DNA of 64,000 nt, from positions 124,001 through 188,000 of the forward strand of contig JAODTK010005883.1 of the NCBI GenBank assembly GCA_026419785.1, written 5' to 3'. Origin of the DNA: Sclerodactyla briareus. Its lineage: Eukaryota; Echinodermata; Holothuroidea; Dendrochirotida; Sclerodactylidae. Shown here in pieces: positions 12,385 through 22,439 of the stretch; the first letter of the stretch is position 1, and every line of letters starts with the position of its first letter. The translations under genes were made by a program, and so were the position numbers. Under the pieces are notes generated by a model that had not been told where the DNA came from, did no database searches, and saw only the letters and a list, made by a program, of their open reading frames with translations.

Positions 12385-13200
12385 GTTGCTATAGTACCGG
12401 TAAAGAAGTCCAAGCCAACACACGAGGATCTCCATACCACGTTGTCCCCGATGTCGAAAACCTGTACCCGAGACGATCGTGGGTGAGGTCTGCCTGACTG
12501 GGAGGAGACACGTTTAAGAAGAGCCTGAAAAGACTCCGGAGATCCATGAGCTGCGTTCTGACCCTACAAACCGTGCTCCACAGCCACACGAGTACCGTCG
12601 CCGGGTGGGCCCTCCGGCTCCCACGACGCCATGGTGAAGGGAGAGACTTCCCGAGTGAAGGGGGAAGAATTTCTGTCCTGCTGTCGTCCCCGGCATTAAT
12701 ACCGGAAACATGGCGGCGATGCAGGCGACAGGGTATGGCCCATACATGAGGACCCGTTTGCCCGATCAGACCTGCATATCTGGGTCGGTATGAAGCCGTC
12801 AGGAGCGAGGTTTTGCTAGAGGCCCCGAATCTGGGTTGGAAACCCAGAGAGGTTCCGCCAGTACCCGCATGTTTACGGTTCAGATTTCTATGACGCTCAG
12901 ACCCAGGAGTGCGGTGAGCAGACTACTCCAATGCGCCACCCTCACATTTTTTGGGTTCAACACGCACCGGGTCGGCCTCCTCCGGCCCTCGAGCTTTTGA
13001 AGGTTTTCCTCCCTCACCGCGTAGCCTCCCCCAGAATTGCGTCCAGTCCCCCCCTAGGCCACCAGGGAGATGCTCAAGTGGCGCTTACCTCCCGAGCAAG
13101 GCTCTGCCCCGATACAACCGCCGTCGTTCCCGCCTGGAGGAGAGCAAGCATGGGCAGGAAAGCAATCAAAGTTATATCCTGGCAACTCCTTTCTATGGCT
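12385..13200 (+). mobile_element. GC-rich decayed segment, possibly 5'/gag part of the DIRS-like element
   Basis: This block is much more GC-rich than its flanks and matches the composition of the DIRS relic at 14.8-15.6 kb. A plus-strand frame from about 12704 reads DPFARSDLHIWVGMKPSGA, then a stop, then continues open through RFRQYPHVYGSDFYDAQTQE to about 13266. Such extended near-open frames suggest former protein-coding sequence. I cannot name the domain. Linking it to the DIRS element rests on composition, strand and position only. Several stops and frame changes are present. Confidence 0.3.
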
Positions 13201-13581
13201 TTTAGAAATTCACATGGCCATAAGCCATTACCAAAAACCAAGTCGTACACAAGCACAGACCTGTGATGGCGGCCAAAGCCCTGATATGAAAGAACTGCCT
13301 ATTCTGACTAAAATACAGAATAACATATTCAATCTAAGAAAACGAGATGAAATAAGTTAAGAGGGGCTTTGTGAAATATGATGCATCATGATGGGTGAAG
13401 GAAAGGAAGAGATATTCGAATCTGATGTATGGAACATACATTATATAATATAAATTTGGATGGGATTTGGGGTTCAAAAGCTGATGGTATGAATAACTTT
13501 TCAGCCGATTTGATCTCTTTGGAAATCTCGAATCCCTATCATACAACAGTCAAATCAAATCTTGATATAAAAACACATCCA

Positions 13582-14720
13582 TGCTATAGACCATGTTATA
13601 TAAGGCTTTATTTGTCCAATAAAATTTTATACCGATATCTGGGTAGGATCCAATCACGTTTGATCAGGGCTTTATATGGCCAATATAAAACACTATACCT
13701 ATATCTGGGCCGCCTCTATAATCAACTTATTGGGTGCTCTATGGCCATATAAAAATTTATCCCTATATCTGGCAGCCTCGATATCAAGTTATATAAGGCT
13801 TTATATGGCCATATAGAACTTTATACCTATATCTGGCAGCCTCTATATCAAGTTATATAGGGCCTTATATGGCCATATGACACTGTATACCTATATCTGA
13901 GCAGCCTCTATATCAACTTATATAAGGCTTTATATGGCCATATAGAACTTTATACCTATATCTGGCAGCCTCTATATCAAGTTATATAGGGCCCCCATAT
14001 GGCCATATATAATTGTATATCTTGGTAGGCTCCATATCAAGTTGGATCGGGCTTTATATGGCCATATCAAACTGTAAACCTATATCTGAGCAGCCTCTAT
14101 ATCAACTTATATAAGGCTTTATATGGCCATATAAAAAGGTATACATGTATCTGTTCAGCCTCTATATCAACTTATATAAGGCTTTATATGGCCATATAGA
14201 ACTTTATACCTATATCTGGCAGCCTCTATATCAAGTTATATAGGGCCTTATATGGCCATATGACACTGTATACCTATATCTGGCAGCCTCTATATCAACT
14301 TATATAAGGCTTTATATGGCCATATAGAACTTTATACCTATATCTGGCAGCCTCTATATCAACTTATATAAGGCTTCATATGGCCATACAGAATTGCGTA
14401 CCTATATCTGGGTAGGCTCCATATCAAGCATAATAGGGCTTTATATGGCCATATAAAAATGTATACCTATATCTGGCAGCCTCTATATCAACTTATATAA
14501 GGCTTCATGTGGTCATATGAAAATATATATCCATATCTGGGCCGCCTCTATATCAACTTATATAAGGCTTTATATGGCCATATAAAAATGTATACCTATA
14601 TCTGGCACCTCTATATCAAGTTATATATGACTTTATATGGCCATTTACAATTGTATACCTATATCTGGGTAGGCTCTATATCAACTTATATAAGGCTTTA
14701 TATGGCCATATCCATTCTTT
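13582..14720. repeat. ~64-bp satellite array, about 17-18 units
   Basis: The unit has four recognisable parts: TATATCAACTTATATAAGG, CTTTATATGGCCATATA, GAACTTTATACCTATATC and TGGCAGCCTC. The palindromic core TATATGGCCATATA recurs at about 13672, 13801, 13866, 13930, 14053, 14118, 14182, 14249, 14313, 14442, 14569, 14633 and 14697, an average spacing of 64 bases; other copies are mutated. Units differ by small substitutions and CTGGC/CTGAGC/CTGGGTAG variants, so higher-order structure is possible. Two units (13863-13872 and 14246-14255) contain a perfect CC(A/T)6GG box. The array is flanked on both sides by GC-rich retroelement-like sequence. Confidence 0.95.
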
Positions 14721-14867
14721 ATTTAACCAGATCTATCCAGTCATAATGCCATACATGGCATTTCAGTGAGGGCTCACTGTGCCCAATATCGCTTCTTTTC
14801 TATGACCAGTTTGTACAAGTGTCCGTTCGGGTCACACGTGAACGTCACGCCAACGTCATAACCCATG

Positions 14868-15189
14868 GATGCTATCCAGTGGCTTCCCCGATCCCCCCAG
14901 AGCGTCGTTCCAGGACCTACCAGCCACGGGTACGGACATCGTGGCGAAACAGTTCACTGTGAACCTCAGGGTGGAATCCGAACGCCGTCGTAAGACGTTC
15001 CAGGAGGCTAACCTGGGATTGAGACGCCAAGGCGGTGCATCGGAGGCGATCCCGGCCCCGCGAGGTCGTGGTAGGAACAACCGCGGCCAGGGTTCCTCCA
15101 GTTCTAGGAGCCGTGGTTTTGAACGGGATTCAGCCAGAGGCTCACAGAGGATCTTCCAACCGAGGCCGCGGCCAGGAAGGACGACCTAA
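14868..15189 (+). mobile_element. DIRS-like retroelement: gag-like C-terminal region
   Basis: An open frame of about 106 codons ends in an Arg/Gly/Ser-rich basic tail (APRGRGRNNRGQG near 15052-15092, then QPRPRPGR). Such tails occur at the C-terminus of DIRS-type gag-like proteins, immediately upstream of the reverse transcriptase. The preceding part (DIVAKQFTVNLRVESERR) is amphipathic and helical-looking. Position directly upstream of recognisable DIRS pol motifs on the same strand is the main support. Confidence 0.4.
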
Positions 15190-15209
15190 CGCCTATCGCC
15201 CATAGGGAT

Positions 15210-15560
15210 ACCCAACCCGTCGGGTTTTCTCAGCAGCTGTTCGCGCAAAAAAATGGACCGAATGGCTTCCGAGGGCCGTGGGTGCTGGAGGTAGTGGCAC
15301 AAGGTTATCCGCTGGAGTTCACCTCACCACCTCCACTCTCAACCTACGCCAGAGGTAGAGGATTTACTCCGGAAACAAGTCGCCACAATACTTCCTGCGG
15401 ACGATCAACGAGAGCCTTTTCCTCCGCTCAACTTTCTTCCTCTTCCTGGCGCCAACGAAGGGAGGCTCGTGGCGCCCATCCCTCAACCGTCCGCCCTCTC
15501 CACCATTGTTGATCGCTTTTCCATACAATGCCTACTCAAGCATAGTAGCGCACAAACAGG
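15210..15560 (+). mobile_element. DIRS-like reverse transcriptase, N-terminal relic
   Basis: One frame from 15222 reads through PWVLEVVAQGYPLEF and TSPPPLST (about 15276-15345), matching the W-V-L-..-V-.-G-Y-.-.-.-F-...-P-P block just before the reverse transcriptase of DIRS retroelements. In another frame, FFLFLAPTKGGSWRPSLN (about 15437-15490) matches the first palm motif, usually LFLVPKK.GG.RP..NL. The two blocks are in different frames and the rest of the domain, including the catalytic YxDD, is absent. The relic is cut off by a poly-G-rich repeat at 15572. DIRS elements normally carry RT, RNase H, a methyltransferase and a tyrosine recombinase; none of the later parts was found. Confidence 0.65.
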
Positions 15561-15564
15561 GTGG

Positions 15565-15700
15565 CGATCATGGGGGGGGGGGGGGGGGGGCGGTGGACGG
15601 GGCGGGGGAACGGCGTCCCCCCAATATTTTGGTGAGGGGGGGGGGGGACGCAAGCATGTTGTCCCTCCCAATATTGAGCCCGACTGCTAATTCGCTGACA
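15565..15700. repeat. G-run repeat of the GGCGATC...CCCCCCAATATT type
   Basis: GGCGATCATGG is followed by a 19-base G run, CGGCGTCCCCCCAATATTTTGG, a second G run and TTGTCCCTCCCAATATTG. The alternating G-run/CCCCCCAATATT layout can fold on itself. Related blocks occur near 25640 and 26860. Overlapping proline- or glycine-rich open frames are artefacts of the runs. Confidence 0.6.
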
Positions 15701-17082
15701 CGTATCCCGACTATCCAGCAGCAACCGTGTTTATACAAATGCATAATGACCCTGAATGATCAAGTTGAGTGAATTCTGATGTTCCATTTTCGATTTTTTT
15801 GCGCGCTACGGGCGCGAGTATAATGTGTATCGGTGGTGTTTAGATACATATTGTGCTTCGTGCAGACATATGATGTTCCTTAACAAGGAATGCCTGAGTC
15901 TGGTTGTTCTAATTATCAATGAAAGAAGGGTTCTCCTTCAATCCCTATCGTTTACATAAGACTGGCTTCATCAGCTTACTGTGTCGCTCCATCATTGGAC
16001 GTTGGTTGATTTCCAGCTATGGGACCATTTCACTTAAATGAACAACGAACTAACATACAATTCTCTATCTTGAGATGAAGGGGGTTTTGAGGCGACGGGG
16101 TAGGTGTACTGCCCTGCGGATCTGTGAGATTTCATTTATTTATGGTGCTAACACTCTTTGAAAATTAGGTGGCACGGTGCATCATACCATGCTATGAGGC
16201 ACACGGTGCGGCATGAATGCAAACCAGAACGCCACACAATGCGTTGGTCAAAAAATCATGATCAATTAAAGTGAAAAAGGCTGTCAAAGTTAAGTCCGGA
16301 TATCGCTTGAAATTGGCCATTGAATGGCACCAAGAAGGGAAGGGTGTTGAGGCACGGGAGCCTACCACCTGACTGGACCTGTGATTTTTGGGGAATATGG
16401 CACTTTTGCAAATTTAAAATAGAGGATTCGGCAATCAATTCATTTTGTGCGACCACTGGTTTGCAAGTTTGGGTGCAATGCACGTGCACATACTAAGGGA
16501 CAGGCACAAACGTTGCGCGTGGAAACCCCATAAAATACCCATCGAAGATTCGGGCCAGGGAACACCACGAATTCGTTCAAAGACCTATTCAAGATTCAGA
16601 TGAAGTTAAGTTCATATCCAAAGATTGCCTGACTTTTCCGATGGAACGTCCGAGAGTGTGACATTTTCGAGTTGGAATTTTACTTTTGTGTTACACTCAT
16701 TGGCCAAGCCTGGCCCCAACTGAAGTGTCCCTCCCATGCGCCTGTGGTTGCGCCGCAAGAAAATGGGGGCCGTAATCTTTTAGTAAGAAACTATCTAAGA
16801 TGCTAGGGCAGAGAGGTGGTCAGTGCAATGTCGATCGTTGTTCGAATTGGACCTCTACAAAATCTCGCGCGTCGCGCGAACGTAGGGGGATTTTTGCAAT
16901 TGCCCATTTCCATTGTCCCTTTCATGCCCTACCATGCTTGCATCGTATTTTAGAAGTCACAGGCCTCACAGAACCCAACGAAAAACTTGAACTTGGATTC
17001 CCTTTAATGTTTAAAGAACTTTTTTTTCTAAATAGTATTTTGTTATCATTTTAGGAATGCTGCTGAATGTCCCATGGGTGAG
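15701..17082. other. No recognisable gene
   Basis: Only short frames without family resemblance are present. Confidence 0.5.
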
Positions 17083-17260
17083 AAGTGCCGTTTCTTGCAA
17101 TCTAGGGGGTCATTCAAATGAAAATTGTTTGTACGCCTCCGCGTCAACCTTTGGTGGCACTCCGCTTAGATAGTATTCCTATTGTCCGTCCCCCCCCCCC
17201 CCCCTCACGACCGCCAACACAAATCGCCACCCTTGCGCACAAACGTGTGAATTGCGTAGG
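17083..17260 (+). repeat. Interspersed repeat ending in a poly-C tract (copy 1)
   Basis: The series GAAGTGCCGTTTCTTGCAATCT, GTCATTCAAATG, GTACGCCTCCGCGTCAACC, GGTGGCACTCCGCTTAGATAGT and a C run (about 17190-17204) is repeated in the same order at 29215-29600. Two collinear copies at separate loci indicate a dispersed repeat family. Confidence 0.7.
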
Positions 17261-18734
17261 CTCAATGGTGTAGGCTCGCTGGTCAATCAGTAGGTATTAT
17301 AGCTGCTCTTGGGACTAATCAAGTGGGCCTGAAACACGGCATGCATAATATGGGCTGCGATGAGGACGAACGCATCGAATGACAGAGAAGCATAGGCCTA
17401 CATCGTCTAATCCCATTCAACAATATCGTCACGTGCAGCGCATGCCTACATTCAGGCCAGTGCCGAGGCAAACTCGGTAGAAAAGTCTAACTAAACGATC
17501 GCATTTCAGGGATACCCACCAAAACCATGGAAATGGTCACAGTTTCAGATAATAGATTAATATATTTTACCCTTAGTCGGGAAATTTTGTAGTTGTTTGA
17601 TCGGTAAACTCGTAAATTTCTTGTGTTTTTTTTTTATTTTTTTATACAGCATAACCCTACAATGCGTCGCATTCCCGAATATCGTGGGCAATAGCAGCTA
17701 TAAGGAGCCAATATGAGACAGAGCTATGTTAACAGACGCAGGTCAACATACTGTAGTTAACTATCGCACCTACGGAGTCTTCCGTTGACATAAAATGACG
17801 GTCATACTGCATTGCAGTGTACACAAGTTACCAGCATATCCGCGATCCTGGAGGGGAGGGGGGAAAGCAGGTCCCACTAGAGCCTATTTTAAAAATTCGA
17901 TGATTTTTACACGGTAACTTTTTTGCAAAAGTGGTGTGACCCCAATATTGTTTGTATGGTGGCACGCATGGGGAAGGCGGGGTGGGGGTCGAGTGGGTGG
18001 ATAAGTGGATAATTCAAACAAAACGTGTGAAATAATCAGAGTTAACTATTGTAGTGTCAAGTGTGGGAAGCATGGGAACTGGGACGGAGTGAACAAGAAA
18101 AGTTCCTGCCCTATTGGGGTTTTCCCCAATTTGGAGCGTTCAGCGGTATTTGAATTCGTCCTAATGAAACACGTTCCCGAAGTCAGATTTTGGTAGGCCT
18201 TTTCCCTGCTAGGAACCACAGCTCGGAGATTATGATAACAGTGAAAAAAGTTTCTTTTGGAATTTGGAGGGTTGGGATGTTTTCGAGACTAAATCGAACC
18301 TCTATAGGTGTGTAGATTAGCGTTGGCGTCTGCGCCCGTACTTTGCTACCGGGCCGCTGCCGTCGCTCGTTGATCGATATTGTGTACAGTTCCATGGATT
18401 AGTGTTTCGCTTGGGAGGGGAGTGGAGGTTGTAATGACCTGGTCAGGATTGGTTCTGTCGGATAGTTATACTTGCGTAGTTCAATCACTGTCTGATTAGT
18501 GTGAGCGCGATAGGATTATAGCATTTTTCCATTTAATATTCCGTTGCTGCCTAGGATTTTTTTATAGTTGCCGTGGGGTTTTTGCTGGTGGTATGTCGGG
18601 GAATGACCTGTTCTCGGCCGTTTGTAGTCTCGGTGCGGGTGTGGTTGTAAATTGCGAGTGAGTTTTTTAGGTATATGAGATCGGGGGCTGTTGTTAATTA
18701 GCCTGTTTCTGAAGGCTCCCTATTTTTATTTAAT
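17261..18734. other. No recognisable gene
   Basis: T/G-rich stretches occur at 18400-18700. An acceptor-like TTTAATTTGGCAG ends near 18739 and is followed by a short open frame, but that frame runs into the repeat block at about 18880 and is not recognised. Confidence 0.4.
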
Positions 18735-18879
18735 TTGGCAGATCTGGAACGGCTGAAGAGGCAATGCTGCTATGAAGGAAATGCCAAACAGTACAATTTG
18801 AGAGCCGTGGTAAACAAGCACATTGCTAACGTGACCCTTCTGCTCGTAGGGCTGTGGACTTTGAATCCGGGATCTTCGG

Positions 18880-19420
18880 GATCCTTCGACATGGTCCAAA
18901 GGAAAGTGATAATCTATGCCAAATGGCGACCCTTCATGCGAACCATGAACTCTATACATTCATTCAGTTGCACAGTTATATGCTTTTTTCGCCGTTGACC
19001 TCCGTTGCCTTCGGTGATTTGGGACTCACCCCAAAAAACAATAGGGTTAATCTACACCACCAAGTGGCAACCCTTCGTACCAAGTATGAGCTCTTCTAAA
19101 CATATCGTGCCAAAGTTTCTCATTTCACATGGTTTAAGACTTTGACCTCTGTTGGCCCCATGTGACCTTGGATCTGACCCGTAACCAGTAAGGATCACCT
19201 GCTCCAGATGACAACCCTTTGTGCAAGTATGAATCTTGCTACACATTTTCAGTTGCACAGTTAGTGTGCTTACAATCTTTTAAGACGTTGACCTTTCTCG
19301 ACCTTTGGTGACTTGGACCTGACCCCAGAACATGGGCACATCTACTTCACATAGGAATCCTCATGCTAAGATGTGAGACTCTATACATTTTCCGTTGCAC
19401 AGTTATCGCTGTATGAATAG
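18880..19420 (-). repeat. TGACCT-rich tandem repeat block, about 3 diverged units
   Basis: Units of roughly 170-200 bases share CTCTATACATT..CAGTTGCACAGTTA, then GTTGACCT..GTTG.., GGTGA.TTGGACCTGACCCC, a GGGATCA-like stretch and CAACCCTT.GT.CAAGTATGA. Starts of the TTGACCT part lie near 18998, 19140 and 19287. The family resembles the blocks at 40.7 and 45.1 kb. I use minus because the AGGTCA reading lies on that strand; the repeat has no known function. Confidence 0.7.
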
Positions 19421-20379
19421 GGAATTATATTTTGGATCGCCCAAACTTCTATTTGAAATCGCCCAAGGAGTAGTTCTAAAAACAAGTATAGTCACGAACA
19501 AAACTGTTAATGATACTTCATGTCGCGTCCACGTGGGGCTCTCCTCTTTCCTTAGGCGGGTGAATACAAAGGTACGTTTATTGCTTGTTTATTGCGAATA
19601 GGTTACTGTCTAGCATAGCCTGTGCCAGTTTAGGTGTCCCCTTTGCGTCTGGTTTGGGGATGGTTTCAGGGATTGTGTATTTGCGGGGGGAACTTGGGTT
19701 CCCATATGTGGTTTGCGTTATTTTGCGGTCATGCTTGAGATTTGCGTCATTTGCCCGGGGTCCTTCCTGACATAGCTGTCTCTGCCGATTTCTGTAAAAA
19801 CATGTGAGAAAAATTGCGTGTTTATGCTTTACAATATGTAAGTTTGCGTGCACTATCATTTTCAAAAGTCCTAAATAGATCTTTTATTATTTTGTTATTG
19901 TATTATCGAATTGGAGATCGAGGATTGAAGGTGCGAAATAAAGATCAGTCCCGTCGCGACCTTGAGTTACTCCCGTATTTGCGTTAATTCTCTCAGCGAC
20001 GTCTAAATTGGACAACAGTGAAAAACTCTGAAGTTGAACCCTGCGTAGCGGTTATAGCCATCAGCAGAAATAAGTGGGCTGGGGAATGTCTACACCTGAT
20101 CGCGCTTGGGAAATGATGTCCTCTACTACTACGAGCTTGCGCAATATGATTGTCCACTCCGCTTCCACGGCTTCTCTATTTGCTGGTTTATTGTCCAATA
20201 TACTACACGCGCTGGCCACTTACGATGTAACGAGGCTATTGTGATGTTTGATCCCTTGGTACGTTGGGTCTTCCGTCGTCCTTGTGCTCGTACGGCTTCA
20301 CGTTTCACCTATAGTGCTACCTCATTCACTTGAATGGTCTTTACTACGTCATTGCATGGTTGTGTCCAAACTACTGATT
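19421..20379. other. No recognisable gene
   Basis: A 95-codon minus-strand open frame (19578-19865) has no recognised motif and overlaps an unremarkable plus-strand frame. Nothing else is supported. Confidence 0.4.
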
Positions 20380-20540
20380 GTGCTCGTCTACGCAGCGTCC
20401 GTGCTAGCGACTGCCACGTCCGCGCCTCCGCGCCGCGTAGATGTCCTCGAACATTTCATTCGCGAAGAAGTTGATTCGGTCCAATGCTGCCCTGTGCAGT
20501 TTCTTCGATATTTTGCGCCCAAGATGTCTGAAGATTGACA
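20380..20540 (-). pseudogene. Very tentative histone-fold (H2B-like) relic
   Basis: On the minus strand the frame starting near 20538 contains INFFANEMFEDIYA. This resembles the alpha-2 helix of histone H2B (M-N-S-F-V-N-D-I-F-E-R-I-A): N, F, N, F, E and I coincide and two more positions are conservative. A different frame about 90 bases later reads STISSLDTTMQ, where H2B has a STI(S/T)SREIQ stretch. Frames are broken and the rest does not align clearly, so chance similarity is quite possible. Confidence 0.2.
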
Positions 20541-22439
20541 GGAAATCAACGTTATGCTGCAGTGATGGTATAATGGTGTTGTTTGTCAGAAATGTTCATG
20601 AAATGTCAAATGTGTAATTTAGATCATAATGTGTAGTCTTGCATTTTGATTTGAGATTAGCCTAAGTTCCCTTGTCATAGCACTGTTTATAGTACGTTAA
20701 TATATGATGTGCCGGTATTTCCCGCCCGGGAAATATTACCCCTAAACGGGAAAATTGGGAAATATTGAAGAGAGTAAAAATTTTATATTTCTACTTTATT
20801 GATGTAAATTTGTCTTTACCTAAACCGAGCTGGTAAATACAATGAGAGTTAGGTAATGCACGCACATGGGTGTGGGCCCATATGGAAAGATATGTTGACA
20901 TCATAGTCAAGTATTATGACAGAATTGGAGTGCCACCAAGTATCACGTCATTAAGTTACAAGTGAAGTGCCACAATAGCTATGTTGTTCAGTCTCAAGAA
21001 TGACAATATAGGAAAAATATCCTAATCTAGAATTTTTATAATAATCTAGTTTTCAATTGAGTGCTACTGTAGGACTCGTTTAATTGTGAGATTAACAATT
21101 CCTTTATAGTTCCGAGGTTACAGAGTACCCGATACCAGTTCAGCGAACATACTGAATGTGAGACAGTTCGGGTGATTCGTTCAAGTAGCGAATACTCTAT
21201 CGTCCGAAGTAACCGACACCTTAGGAAACGACTGTGGTTTCAGTCACTCATGAAAATGAATGTGTAAACTAATGCAGGTCCTTTGATAGTGATAGCATCT
21301 ACGCTAGTTGCGATGTAAATGAGACGGTTCCAGGTGGATGGCTATTGTTAGTGGACTTGTAAAACCGCAGGTGCGTAGACTTCACGTAACAGTATCACGA
21401 ACTGATGTGAGGTATCACGCATTTACATGCATAATGTAGAAAAATCACGTAATTATATATCGCTATTACGTACACACGTATAGTATACCTGGGTAGTCCC
21501 GGACACCTGGTAAAAAGCGGACACTGCGTCTCGATCGAATGTGCCAGTAACACAATGATAGAACATTTTCGCGGGACTAATGCAGGGAGGAATAGTATCC
21601 AGCGAAATGGGACCGATTACGAGTGAGTATTTGACACAAAAAAATGCTGAAAGAGGATTTAGACTCTCGTAGCACTATAAAAAAATTATATTTCAAATAG
21701 GCCTAAATACGGGTCAGAAGACTCGAGAGATTTCACCAATTGGGCCCTCCCGATCTTTACTCCAGCACGTAGTATCAACAATATATTTTTTATGGGCTAG
21801 GTTAGCTACCTTTGGCTAACGCCAACGTTGGGGCGTGGCCTAAACTTAAGTTAAAGGGTCGACGTGATCTTAGTTATTTCTTTCAGTGTTACAGTAAACA
21901 TTACAACAGGGTGTGATAAATGATGATAGAAGAGCCCAGGGGGAATTACACGAGCCTCAGTCTAATCTGCGTAATACCTTAGACCTCAAATTAGCAAAAC
22001 AACACCTGAATTCTCAATTTTCAGACAAAAAGAGTCCGTAATTTTCCACCGTAGGTCCGTAAGTACATTTTCAGTGTGTGTTTGCCTGGTTTCCAGACAA
22101 GCGTCGGTGAATATCAGGCCCGGTTGAAAGAGCACTCCTCTTGTGAAGAATAAACAATTCGGATGGATAGTATGGAATTGCATATGGATGCATGCATCAG
22201 TCGTATGCCTCAGGTGGAAAGTGTCCTGCTTTTAGCAAGGTAGGGATCGGATGTCATCGACGGGACGGCCTGGGAATCTTGAAATCCACCTTGAATTAAT
22301 CATTTTGGAAAGGTCGATCGATCTAAAAAGTTGTAAACCACCCTACTTGACCATTGAGTGCATTTTCTCGGTATTTGCTATTGGAATCTTCGAAAATTGA
22401 CGAAATCGCTTAAGAAGGTACGTCATTGCCAGTACCATT
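20541..22439. other. No recognisable gene
   Basis: Apart from an inverted-repeat-like segment at 20712-20760 (TATTTCCCGCCCGGGAAATA followed by GGGAAAATTGGGAAATATT), this stretch shows no motif. A CpG and TACGTA increase begins at about 21400. Confidence 0.45.

Noticed and set aside
15469-15724. Gly- or Pro-rich open frames on both strands
   Set aside because: Produced by G and C runs in the repeat that cuts off the DIRS relic.
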